Below, in pieces: positions 1 through 6,790 of a DNA stretch of 54,964 bases. A model generated the notes under the pieces. That model searched no databases. It was given only the letters and a program-made list of their open reading frames with translations, and had not been told where the DNA came from. Where the stretch lies: positions 1 through 54,964 of the forward strand of contig JAKSUZ010000008.1 of the NCBI GenBank assembly GCA_024408505.1, read 5' to 3'. Each line of letters opens with the position of its first letter. Positions within the stretch are counted from its first letter, which is position 1. This DNA is from Bacilli bacterium (GTDB lineage Bacteria; Bacillota_I; Bacilli_A; RFN20; CAG-826). A program made the position numbers and the translations under genes.

Positions 1-308
1 TTTTACATTAAACAATAAAACGTTAATGCATACAAAACTATACACGTGATCAAGGGTTCCAATATACATCCTTTCAATACAAAGCTATCTGTGCTTCTAA
101 TGGTATCTCTATTTCTATGTCTAGGAAAGGAACACCTATAGATGACTCTCCAATGGAGAGTTGGCACGGAATCCTTAAAAAGGAAACTCTGTACAATAAC
201 AATATATCATCTTTAGAACATTACATTCAATTAGTTAAAGAATGGATAAAGTTTTATAACACGAAGAGATTAAAAAATAAGAAGGGATTTCTCCCTTCCT
301 ATTCATAA
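1..308 (+). pseudogene. IS3-family transposase remnant (OrfB C-terminal part)
   Basis: The frame open from about position 27 to the stop at 306-308 encodes the C-terminal end of an IS3-type DDE transposase. It reads RDQGFQYTS, then SMSRKGTPIDDSPMESWHG, then WIKFYNTKRLKNK. These match the family core around the second catalytic Asp and the final Glu (ME-SWHG). In this frame a stop lies at 24-26. The upstream piece of the family motif (LMHTKLYT) continues in another frame, so there is a frameshift near 40-47. The start of the gene lies outside the window or is lost. The element is therefore probably dead, unless OrfB is produced by a complex frameshift. Confidence 0.8.
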
Positions 309-365
309 CCGTTTTTCTTTTGGTGTGAACTAAATGGGGTTCACATCACAATGTCCCAGTTTTTA
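309..365 (+). mobile_element. probable right end of the IS3-type element
   Basis: Just after the transposase stop lies an inverted repeat TGTGAAC / GTTCACA (324-330 and 339-345), then CACAATGTCCCAG. This kind of tail is usual at the right tip of IS3/IS150-type elements. The left tip is not in the window, so the terminal repeat and target duplication cannot be confirmed. Confidence 0.35.
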
Positions 366-378
366 TTTTGTATTTTAA

Positions 379-849
379 TTATTTGCCACGACGAGATAAA
401 ACAAGTCCACCAGCGCTTGCAACTAATCCTAAGATATGCAGTACTGAATAAGCGATTGGACCGGCGCCCAAACCGTAATCAAAGCTTGGCATACTATGTG
501 CACCACAATATGCCCCAACCACATTAAATGAAATAATAAACGTAATAAATGAACATAAGCAAACAACGCCGTATATAACTATGGTAAGAATATAGTGAAA
601 TTTATTGGTGATTGTGCCAACAATAATTGCTATTACTCCGGCTAACACAATCATTTGAAAAACAAAAACAGCAGTCATGCTAGTTATTCGATAACCATCA
701 AAACTACCAAATGCTGCTTGAAACATATTTGGATAATCCACGCTACCAGCATGAGTAACTACTTTACCAAACATCGCAAATGTTGCACTCGCAAAAAGAA
801 GCATTGCTACTCCGAATAAAATAGTGCTTAATGACTTTTTATTTTCCAT
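379..849 (-). CDS. small four-helix membrane protein, unknown function
   Basis: This 156-residue protein has four hydrophobic stretches, at about residues 7-27, 59-80, 84-110 and 128-150. The loop between the first two is extracytoplasmic-sized and carries no recognised motif. It ends in a short basic tail (SRRGK). No family is recognised. It converges with the IS remnant and is transcribed towards it. A perfect palindrome sits 11 nt upstream of the start codon, inside the likely promoter, so the gene is probably under a dedicated repressor. There is no clear Shine-Dalgarno sequence. Confidence 0.6.
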   Translation of the reverse strand: MENKKSLSTILFGVAMLLFASATFAMFGKVVTHAGSVDYPNMFQAAFGSFDGYRITSMTAVFVFQMIVLAGVIAIIVGTITNKFHYILTIVIYGVVCLCSFITFIISFNVVGAYCGAHSMPSFDYGLGAGPIAYSVLHILGLVASAGGLVLSRRGK

Positions 850-860
850 ACACTTAAATT

Positions 861-881
861 ATTTAATCATAATGATTAAAT
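861..881 (-). promoter_or_regulatory. palindromic operator in the promoter of the 156-aa membrane protein
   Basis: A perfect inverted repeat with 10-bp arms (ATTTAATCAT and its complement) is separated by one base. On the minus strand it lies between TTGAAT (-35-like) and TTAAAT (-10-like), 17 bp apart, just upstream of the ATG at 849. This is the expected geometry for repressor blocking. The cognate regulator is not visible nearby. Confidence 0.5.
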
Positions 882-904
882 TTATTCAATATTTTTGGTG
901 TCTA

Positions 905-927
905 AATAAAAAAGCCCGGGTGGGCTT
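905..927 (-). terminator. rho-independent terminator, probably the original ssrA terminator
   Basis: On the minus strand the stem AAGCCC/GGGCTT with a 4-nt loop is followed by TTTTTTATTT. It lies only 11 bp beyond the last copy of the tmRNA 3'-end sequence (938-950). That is where the terminator of ssrA would be if the three cassettes were removed. At present it would terminate the lipoprotein transcript from 2230. Confidence 0.7.
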
Positions 928-937
928 AATTTCAATT

Positions 938-1050
938 TGGTGGAGTCGAGGGGGACAACTGACCCCTCGACCCTTTTGTTACCTTTTTAATACCTTTTAA
1001 TACTTATTCAATATAAAAGAGTAGAAATTAAATACAGAAAGCAGGGGCAA
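938..1050 (-). repeat. 113-bp cassette-end repeat, copy 1 (ssrA 3'-end duplicate)
   Basis: First of three near-identical 113-bp copies. It spans the last codons (PAFCI) of the upstream lipoprotein gene, its 3' UTR, a hairpin (CGAGGGG / CCCCTCG around a 9-nt loop) and, at 938-950, a near copy of the tmRNA 3' end. On the minus strand this end reads CTCGACTCCACCA, with one change relative to tmRNA (GGC to GAC). Beyond it lies unrelated flanking DNA with a terminator, as expected for the outer boundary of an insertion. Confidence 0.85.
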
Positions 1051-2230
1051 TAGGGTAAGCGAAGGCGCAGGCATAGCGGGTATCTACCTCACCATCGATA
1101 CCCACATTCCATGAATAACTCGAGCCGGTTATACTAGGTGACCTGAGCCAAAAGCCCGAACCGCACCCAGCGATGCTTGAATTATATCCAGCGTAACTAT
1201 ATCCGGAACCGCAGGCAGTATCAGTTATATCAATGCTATTAGTTCTCGCTCCAACCGTACCTTTTACCTGTTGTTTAATTCTTATAGGGTCGGCTTCTTC
1301 AGGTTTAGCGTTTTTATAATATTCATAGGCTTCCCCTTTTTCAGCATAATCTATTTTCTTATTCATTTCATTAGCACTAAGCAAGAAAAGTTCATCATAC
1401 ACATTAGTTTCAACCCAACTCCCTGTAGTTTTATGGTTAACCTTCTTTTTAGCAATTTTTAATACACTCCTAAGGTCATTAGGCAACATATCTAATACTG
1501 ATTGACTACGGCTTGATTTTGTAGCACTATCCTTTTCATACCACATTAAATCATCATTTTCGTAACCTACAAGGTTTTTACGAATAGTAGAATTAAGGTA
1601 ATCAAAGTTACAATCTTCACCATCGGTATCATCTTCCCATAAACTTGCTAAAGAATATCCATTTTCATCACTAATTAAATCAGCAAATTCAAAAGTAATA
1701 CCGGCTTTACCAGAACCATCTGCTAAATCATCGTGATTAAAATCAATAATTCTTACGGTATGACTAAAACTTTGACCTTTTAGTGTTACTTCCTTAGTAT
1801 TGCCGACACCAAAGAATTCATCTGCTCTACCCGTTTCGGCTATTTCAGCAATTTCATCCCAACTTGAACCTTCCAAAGATTTAGAATAAGATGACCCTGT
1901 AACAGAAATTGTTAAATTACCAATAATAGGAACAAAAAGATTACCATTAACGTATTTACACTCAACAGTTTCATCCGTCCCTGTCTTCTTAATAGAAATA
2001 TCAGATTTTAAAGGAACTTTGAATGGTTTGTTAACTTCAAAATGGAATTCTTTACATAAAGATAGGGTAGGGTCAACAGCAGGAACTGTAACGCTGGTAA
2101 CTTCTTTATCACTTTCATCATAGGCTTTACAATCCGTACAATTGAAAGTGATTGTGTAAGTGGGTTCTTTACTGCCCTCACAACTTAAAAGCATCATAGG
2201 TGCTAATAATAAAATTAGTTTTTTCTTCAT
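1028..2230 (-). CDS. surface lipoprotein with C-terminal DUF6273-like domain (cassette 1)
   Basis: 400 residues. It begins with a lipoprotein signal peptide, lipobox LLSC with Cys17, so it should be anchored on the outer face of the membrane. Residues about 25-115 form a beta-rich domain resembling the N-terminal half of the lipoprotein trio at 26-28.5 kb. Residues about 120-400 form the DUF6273-like module, with FWLRSP about 40 residues before the invariant end PAFCI. The segment VTLKGQ...HDDLADGSGKAG is almost identical to that of the 448-aa protein at 4773-6119, which suggests recent duplication or gene conversion. The start has no Shine-Dalgarno sequence; a TATAAT lies 8 nt before the ATG. 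Ligand or function unknown. Confidence 0.85.
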   Translation of the reverse strand: MKKKLILLLAPMMLLSCEGSKEPTYTITFNCTDCKAYDESDKEVTSVTVPAVDPTLSLCKEFHFEVNKPFKVPLKSDISIKKTGTDETVECKYVNGNLFVPIIGNLTISVTGSSYSKSLEGSSWDEIAEIAETGRADEFFGVGNTKEVTLKGQSFSHTVRIIDFNHDDLADGSGKAGITFEFADLISDENGYSLASLWEDDTDGEDCNFDYLNSTIRKNLVGYENDDLMWYEKDSATKSSRSQSVLDMLPNDLRSVLKIAKKKVNHKTTGSWVETNVYDELFLLSANEMNKKIDYAEKGEAYEYYKNAKPEEADPIRIKQQVKGTVGARTNSIDITDTACGSGYSYAGYNSSIAGCGSGFWLRSPSITGSSYSWNVGIDGEVDTRYACAFAYPIAPAFCI

Positions 2231-2238
2231 ACGTCAAC

Positions 2239-2275
2239 ATTATATAACATAAACGCACTAAAAACCTTTCTTAGT
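2239..2275 (-). promoter_or_regulatory. cassette 1 promoter with overlapping inverted repeat
   Basis: On the minus strand TATAAT (2244-2239) ends 8 nt before the ATG, which places the transcription start at or next to the start codon. Upstream, CACTAA...TTAGTG arms form an imperfect inverted repeat over the -35 area. The same arrangement is kept in cassette 3 (6128-6165). A leaderless mRNA controlled by a repressor is inferred. Confidence 0.5.
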
Positions 2276-2336
2276 GAAAGAAGAAGCCAATTCCTTTAAA
2301 CAGCCGATTGTTACTAATAAAAACAAGAAATAAAAA

Positions 2337-2359
2337 CGCACTAAACGATTTTTAGTGCG
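2337..2359 (-). terminator. cassette hairpin terminator, copy 1
   Basis: Arms CGCACTAAA and TTTAGTGCG around a 5-nt loop form a 9-bp stem. On the minus strand it is followed by TTTTTATTTC. It lies about 40 nt beyond the 113-bp repeat of the preceding cassette, so it should end the transcript entering from cassette 2. Confidence 0.65.
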
Positions 2360-2401
2360 AATTGGGATTTTTGTTCGATATATACTGAATTATTTTTAAA
2401 A

Positions 2402-2514
2402 TGGTGGAGCCGAGGGGGACAACTGACCCCTCGACCCTTTTGTTACCTTTTTAGTTCCTTTTAATACTTATTCAATATAAAAGAGTAGAAATTAAATACA
2501 GAAAGCAGGGGCAA
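2402..2514 (-). repeat. 113-bp cassette-end repeat, copy 2
   Basis: Same 113-bp unit as at 938-1050, with about three differences. Its left end (2402-2415) is an exact 14-bp copy of the ssrA 3' terminus (CCTCGGCTCCACCA on the minus strand). It contains the CGAGGGG/CCCCTCG hairpin and the last codons of the 329-aa lipoprotein. It separates cassette 2 from cassette 1. Confidence 0.85.
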
Positions 2515-3481
2515 TGTTCAAAGCAGCATTATAAACATAAAAACGACTAGGAAGACCATATTCCCCAATCATCCAAGCATCATCATTCGTTCTTTCTTCG
2601 CTCGGCATAGCTGCCATAGGAGATCTTAACCAATAATAGCCACCATCATACGATTTTTTATTGTAACCAGCATAACTTATTCCTGGTAATCCAGTATGTT
2701 CAGTGCTTTCATAATATTTAGTATCAAAAATTTCTGTGTATTGTCTAATTGATCTAGCAGAATATCCAACTACTTGTTGTTTAACCCTAATTTCATCATT
2801 ACCATATGGTGAATCAGTTTTATAATATGTATATGCATGAAGACTTCGTTCCATATACATCTCACTGTAACCCATTTCTTTTGGAGTTAATAAAAATAAT
2901 GAATCGCAAAAATCGGTTTCTTCCCACTTGCTTCCGTCTTCAGTTGCTTTAAATATATTGACAACCTTTTTTGCTGGTTTAATTGCTCTTTTTAAACCGC
3001 TAGGCAACATATCAAAAATTGAACAATTATATATGGAGGATTCTTCTTCTTTTTTGTTTTGATTAATGGTATACCAATCAAAAGAGGTTTGGCGTTCATC
3101 CCCAACTAACCCTACTAAATTTTTACGAATGGTCGACACTAAATAGTTAGAGGTGGCAGTATCTAGATTATCTTTAGTAACATCATTCCAAACAGTAGCT
3201 AGGGAAAAACCATTTTTATCAGAAATAACATTAGCAAACTCCCATGTGGTATGAATTTTATTCCCCTGATTATCAATATCTTCGTCAACTCCAATCAAAC
3301 GAACTTTATGCATGATACCGTTAACCATTACTTCTTTTTCCATTCCGATATCTGAAGTAGTTAAAGAATCAATAAAATTAACATCATTAAACCACCCATT
3401 ATCGTTTTGACAACTCGTTAACGGAAATATAGCAATCAATGCAATTAAAATTCTTTTCATACTAAAACTCATGTTAATCAT
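2492..3481 (-). CDS. DUF6273-like lipoprotein (cassette 2, second gene)
   Basis: 329 residues from the first ATG, or 322 if translation starts at Met8 (3460), which gives the usual MKR signal-peptide start. The lipobox is LTSC. There is little linker: the DUF6273-like module fills most of the protein. It carries YYWLRSP and ends in NIAPAFCI. The first ATG overlaps the stop region of the upstream gene (3474), and no Shine-Dalgarno sequence is seen, so translation is probably coupled to that gene. The C-terminal part differs strongly from the other paralogs between WLRSP and PAFCI, the stretch expected to form the exposed face. Confidence 0.8.
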   Translation of the reverse strand: MINMSFSMKRILIALIAIFPLTSCQNDNGWFNDVNFIDSLTTSDIGMEKEVMVNGIMHKVRLIGVDEDIDNQGNKIHTTWEFANVISDKNGFSLATVWNDVTKDNLDTATSNYLVSTIRKNLVGLVGDERQTSFDWYTINQNKKEEESSIYNCSIFDMLPSGLKRAIKPAKKVVNIFKATEDGSKWEETDFCDSLFLLTPKEMGYSEMYMERSLHAYTYYKTDSPYGNDEIRVKQQVVGYSARSIRQYTEIFDTKYYESTEHTGLPGISYAGYNKKSYDGGYYWLRSPMAAMPSEERTNDDAWMIGEYGLPSRFYVYNAALNIAPAFCI

Positions 3482-4493
3482 TATAGTAATATGTTTGATC
3501 TGCGGTTGGTTTTCCTACAAAACTTCCGCCCGTTTCTGCAAACATATCTATAAGCGCATAATCAACTTTGGTTTCATGCGGGCAAACGAAAAACTCATGT
3601 TGCCCACTATTTTCAGAAATTTTTAATTTTTTACATCCGCTAAACATACTCCCATAACATGCTCCTACTAATTTTTTAGCAGGAAGTTTGGGAGCTGTAA
3701 CTATATTAGTGCATCCTTGAAACATATAATAATAACAACCATGAGTCAACGTTTCAGCTGGTAAAATGGTAGGTATTTGCTTTAAACCTCTACAATTAGA
3801 AAACATGTTATGGTAACAATACTCTCCCAAAGTAGTAGCGGGTAAAGCGGGGGCAATTTCTAAAAAATGGCAATCTTTGAACATAGAGGCGTAGCACAAC
3901 AACTCTAATGTAGTGGCAGGCAGAACAGGCGCATTGGCTAAGGCATTACAACCAGAAAACATTTCAAAATAACAATATGGTGCAAGAGTGGTAGCTGGTA
4001 ATTCAGGTGAAGTTTTTAAATGAGTGCACCCAGAAAACATTCCAGAATAGCAAGATGGTGCTAATTGCATATTTGGCAACGATGGAGCGCTTACTAATGC
4101 CGAGCAATTTTCAAATAATCTTAGATAACAGGATGCATATAGGCTTTTATAATTAATCATACTATCAACATTACCACTAGCGGCAATTTCGCCTGACATC
4201 GTGAAGTAGAAATAATTGTCCTCATTAGAAAGGGTATCTTTAAGGTTATGTACATAAATCTTTTCGCCTTTATTAAGAGTAATAGCATCACCAGACCAAT
4301 CATTCCATTTATTGTTATCACGAGAAATTTGAATTTGAATATTAGTCACGTGTACATTTAAACCATATCCAACTGTCGAATTATCCACGTTAGCTTCAAA
4401 ACATAACGGAGTCTCTTTATCTGTCGCCTTATTACAATTTGCTAAAAACAATACTGCCATTAACGGCATTACTAATAAACTTAGTTTTTTCAT
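3474..4493 (-). CDS. lipoprotein with leucine-rich-type CY-MF-GC repeats (cassette 2, first gene)
   Basis: 339 residues. Signal peptide with lipobox FLANC. Residues about 125-300 hold seven repeats of about 23 residues with the pattern LPATTL...CY..MF.GC..L...P. This is a BspA-like leucine-rich variant common in secreted proteins of gut bacteria. The regular Cys pairs in each repeat may form disulfides. A beta-type domain (about residues 30-110) precedes the repeats. It is the only gene of the array without a DUF6273 end and shares its cassette with the gene that overlaps its stop codon. A Shine-Dalgarno sequence (AGAGGTTTC) precedes the start, unlike cassettes 1 and 3. Confidence 0.8.
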   Translation of the reverse strand: MKKLSLLVMPLMAVLFLANCNKATDKETPLCFEANVDNSTVGYGLNVHVTNIQIQISRDNNKWNDWSGDAITLNKGEKIYVHNLKDTLSNEDNYFYFTMSGEIAASGNVDSMINYKSLYASCYLRLFENCSALVSAPSLPNMQLAPSCYSGMFSGCTHLKTSPELPATTLAPYCYFEMFSGCNALANAPVLPATTLELLCYASMFKDCHFLEIAPALPATTLGEYCYHNMFSNCRGLKQIPTILPAETLTHGCYYYMFQGCTNIVTAPKLPAKKLVGACYGSMFSGCKKLKISENSGQHEFFVCPHETKVDYALIDMFAETGGSFVGKPTADQTYYYND

Positions 4494-4618
4494 GAATGAA
4501 ACCTCTCTTTATTCAAATTTTACTTATATGAAAAAAAAAGTCAAAATTTTTCTTAGTGGAAAAGTATCACAAATTCTATAAACATTCGATTGCTACTAAT
4601 AAAAACGAGAAATCAAAA

Positions 4619-4641
4619 CGCACTAAACGATTTTTAGTGCG
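4619..4641 (-). terminator. cassette hairpin terminator, copy 2
   Basis: Same CGCACTAAA/TTTAGTGCG stem as at 2337 and 6225, followed on the minus strand by TTTTGATTTC. It lies about 40 nt beyond the 113-bp repeat of cassette 3. Confidence 0.6.
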
Positions 4642-4682
4642 AATTGCCCATATATACGATTATTACTAATCTTTTTTAATTC

Positions 4683-4795
4683 TGGTGGAGCCGAGGGGGA
4701 CAACTGACCCCTCGACCCTTTTGTTACCTTTTTAATACCTTTTGATACTTATTCAATATAAAAGAGTAGAAATTAAATACAGAAAGCAGGGGCAA
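4683..4795 (-). repeat. 113-bp cassette-end repeat, copy 3
   Basis: Third 113-bp copy, one or two bases different from the others. Its left end (4683-4696) is an exact copy of the 14-nt ssrA terminus. It marks the junction of cassettes 3 and 2 and covers the last codons of the 448-aa lipoprotein. Confidence 0.85.
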
Positions 4796-6119
4796 CGGCA
4801 CACTCGCGAGTGGTAACTTGGCCGTAACCAAGAGCTCCTCCGGTTAAAACACGAAACGCATCGGTAAGGAAATTCATAGCAGGCGAACGAAGCCAAAAAC
4901 TCACTCCATCACCGCCATCGACTATCTTTTTAACTCGATAAATATTATCTTCATCCGTATCTCCACCGTGTCCTTCATAATATTCATAAATACCATTAGT
5001 TTCATTAGGAGTAACCGGTCTGCTATCAGGATTATGAATTTCATGATACGCTAATGAGAAAAGTTTAGTTTCAAAGGATGTAGCCGTAAATTTCCCCCGG
5101 GTTTGAGTTTCACTAACTCCCACTAATTTATTAACTGATTTAATTATCCCTTCTTCACTTAAATCATCAGGAAGCATGTTGATAACACTTGTAGTACCTT
5201 CAGTCTCATTATTTAAAAAATTGTTAAGGATGGATTTACGATAATCGCTGTTATTTGGAGTGTCCCATTTAGTAGTGTATGCTTCTTCTTTACTATCTTT
5301 CGTAATCACATCCGCAAATTCAAAAGTAATACCAGCCTTACCAGAACCATCTGCTAAATCATCGTGATTAAAACCAATAATTCTTACAGTATGGGGAAAA
5401 TCTTGACCTTTTAGTGTTACTTCCTTAGTATCGCCAACATCAAAACATGTATCAGCAAGACCTGCCTTTGATAATATATTAATTTCTGACCATTCATAAG
5501 ATTCAAGACTTTCTCTTGGAGTATTTTCTGCTACTGCTTTAATTACGCAAACATTGTCTTGAGCAACTTTAATTATTATTTCTTTTTCTATAAGATTGAA
5601 ACTATATGATTGAGCCTCGCGTATTTCTACGTCCCCATCAAGAATTGGAAAATAGCCCTGGTTTGACTTGATTGTTAAAGTAACCTCTACCCCAGCAGGG
5701 ATTAGGAATGATGAGTTTGGTTGGTATTTAGCTCCCTTATAGGATAATTTACAAGATTGACTAAATGCAGAAAAATAAACCGTTGCGGTTGCTTTAGGAG
5801 TATAAATTGCATAAACCGTTAAATCGCTAGTGATTTTATAATCATTAATCGGAATTTGCGTATCTTTAGTGAGACCCCAACCACTAAAATTAAAATAATC
5901 AATATCTTTTGTCGCAGTTTGTTTAGTTATATTAGGAATTTCACTAAATAAAGTACCATCTTTAACATCAATCGATGAAGAAGCCCCACTATCTAATGTC
6001 CCACCATTCGCATTAAAAGTTACAGTAAAGGTATCTGGTTCAGGTTTATCTCCACCACCTTTATTACATCCAATAAGAGAAATCACCATTAATGGGGCGA
6101 CAAATAAAATTTTCTTCAT
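4773..6119 (-). CDS. lipoprotein with InlB-type repeat and DUF6273-like domain (cassette 3)
   Basis: 448 residues. Lipobox LIGC. Residues about 30-108 form one Listeria/Bacteroides-type (InlB B) repeat, VTFNANGG...GW...YAIYTP. Residues about 110-198 form a second beta domain also found in the 597-aa lipoprotein at 14274-16067. Residues about 205-448 are the DUF6273-like module with FWLRSP and the end AVAPAFCI. Proteins of this layout are usually surface-exposed; the substrate is unknown. TATAAT ends 8 nt before the ATG with no Shine-Dalgarno sequence. This is the cassette next to ssrA and so, in an insertion model, the most recent arrival. Confidence 0.85.
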   Translation of the reverse strand: MKKILFVAPLMVISLIGCNKGGGDKPEPDTFTVTFNANGGTLDSGASSSIDVKDGTLFSEIPNITKQTATKDIDYFNFSGWGLTKDTQIPINDYKITSDLTVYAIYTPKATATVYFSAFSQSCKLSYKGAKYQPNSSFLIPAGVEVTLTIKSNQGYFPILDGDVEIREAQSYSFNLIEKEIIIKVAQDNVCVIKAVAENTPRESLESYEWSEINILSKAGLADTCFDVGDTKEVTLKGQDFPHTVRIIGFNHDDLADGSGKAGITFEFADVITKDSKEEAYTTKWDTPNNSDYRKSILNNFLNNETEGTTSVINMLPDDLSEEGIIKSVNKLVGVSETQTRGKFTATSFETKLFSLAYHEIHNPDSRPVTPNETNGIYEYYEGHGGDTDEDNIYRVKKIVDGGDGVSFWLRSPAMNFLTDAFRVLTGGALGYGQVTTRECAVAPAFCI

Positions 6120-6127
6120 ACGACAAC

Positions 6128-6165
6128 ATTATATAACATAAAAGCACTAAAAACCTTGCTTAGTG
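6128..6165 (-). promoter_or_regulatory. cassette 3 promoter with overlapping inverted repeat
   Basis: TATAAT at 6133-6128 (minus) lies 8 nt before the ATG at 6119. Arms CACTAA and TTAGTG flank the likely -35 region. The block from here to 6250 is clearly similar to the leader of cassette 1, so cassettes share both ends and differ in the middle. Confidence 0.5.
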
Positions 6166-6224
6166 AAAAATTATTTAAATCCTTTAAATAGTCGATTATT
6201 ACTAATGAAAACGAGAAAATAAAA

Positions 6225-6247
6225 CGCACTAAACGATTTTTAGTGCG
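6225..6247 (-). terminator. terminator now serving ssrA, supplied by cassette 3
   Basis: Arms CGCACTAAA/TTTAGTGCG with a 5-nt loop are followed on the minus strand by TTTTATTTTC. It begins 42 nt beyond the mature tmRNA 3' end, so it should end the ssrA transcript. The same hairpin occurs in the same position in each cassette. Confidence 0.7.
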
Positions 6248-6289
6248 AATTGACTTATATCTACGATTATTACTAATCTTTTTTTCTTC

Positions 6290-6690
6290 TGGTGGAGCCG
6301 AGGAGAATTGAACTCCTGTCCAAGACGGACCACATAAGAACATTTCCAGTTTATCTAGCACTTACTTTACCTAGACCTATCTACTAGCGGAATCAATCTA
6401 GGCTAGATTATTTAGCTTCGGGATAGATTTATAATCATCACCCACCCTACAAAACCTTGTTATGACACTGATCCTAAGCGTGAGGTTCTACAAACCTTAG
6501 GGAGCGTGCTCTCCGAACTGGGTTCGGCCTAATAATTAAGGGCTAAATTAAGCAAGAGCAAGTTGTGCATTGCTCGTACGAGCATTCACAAATGAATAAT
6601 TTTTGCCAGTTATTTTCTGTTTGGTATTTAAGTTTACCAGGCTACTGTATTTCTTACACAGACTCATCCTGTCGAAACCAGGACGGCCCC
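6290..6690 (-). ncRNA. ssrA: tmRNA (transfer-messenger RNA)
   Basis: 401 nt. It rescues stalled ribosomes and tags the unfinished protein for proteolysis, in partnership with SmpB. The 5' end (from 6690) reads GGGGCCGTCCTGGTTTCGAC and the 3' end CCTCGGCTCCACCA. The seven-bp acceptor stem GGGGCCG/CGGCTCC closes with one G-U pair. The T-arm is GGAG-TTCAATT-CTCC. The tag frame runs from 6607 to 6548: GKNYSFVNARTSNAQLALA followed by TAA, giving a tag with an extra leading Ala supplied by the tRNA-like part. It ends in the hydrophobic LALA expected for ClpXP/FtsH recognition. CCA is encoded. The 3' end is the anchor of the cassette array to its left. Confidence 0.95.
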
Positions 6691-6715
6691 AAATTGGACT
6701 TACCCCCAAATGTTT

Positions 6716-6763
6716 GGCGGTAATCTAAAGAACAATACCCCTTACGGAGTGATATACATTATA
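6716..6763 (-). promoter_or_regulatory. ssrA promoter and 5' leader (direct repeat A)
   Basis: On the minus strand TATAAT (6763-6758) sets a start near 6751, giving a leader of about 60 nt before the mature 5' end; RNase P should remove it. This 48-bp segment is repeated with 44 of 48 identities at 8210-8257. Downstream of it the leader can form a small hairpin (CCAAACATTTGG) flanked by ACCG and GGGG. Confidence 0.65.
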
Positions 6764-6790
6764 CACTATGTTAAATAAAAGCAAATTTAT

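Noticed and set aside
938-973. tRNA gene at the 113-bp repeats
   Set aside because: Only the T-arm-like hairpin and an acceptor strand are present; no D-arm, anticodon or 5' acceptor strand follows. It is a partial ssrA copy.
1271-1462. Plus-strand ORF inside the cassette 1 lipoprotein gene
   Set aside because: Shadow of the real gene; low-complexity hydrophobic product, no ribosome binding site.
1028-6119. Complete diversity-generating retroelement
   Set aside because: The proteins look like possible display targets, but no reverse transcriptase, template repeat or accessory gene lies in the window.
6116-6361. 81-residue ORF covering the ssrA 3' end
   Set aside because: It runs through the tmRNA 3' end and the cassette 3 leader, has no ribosome binding site and no recognisable protein; the RNA gene explains the sequence.
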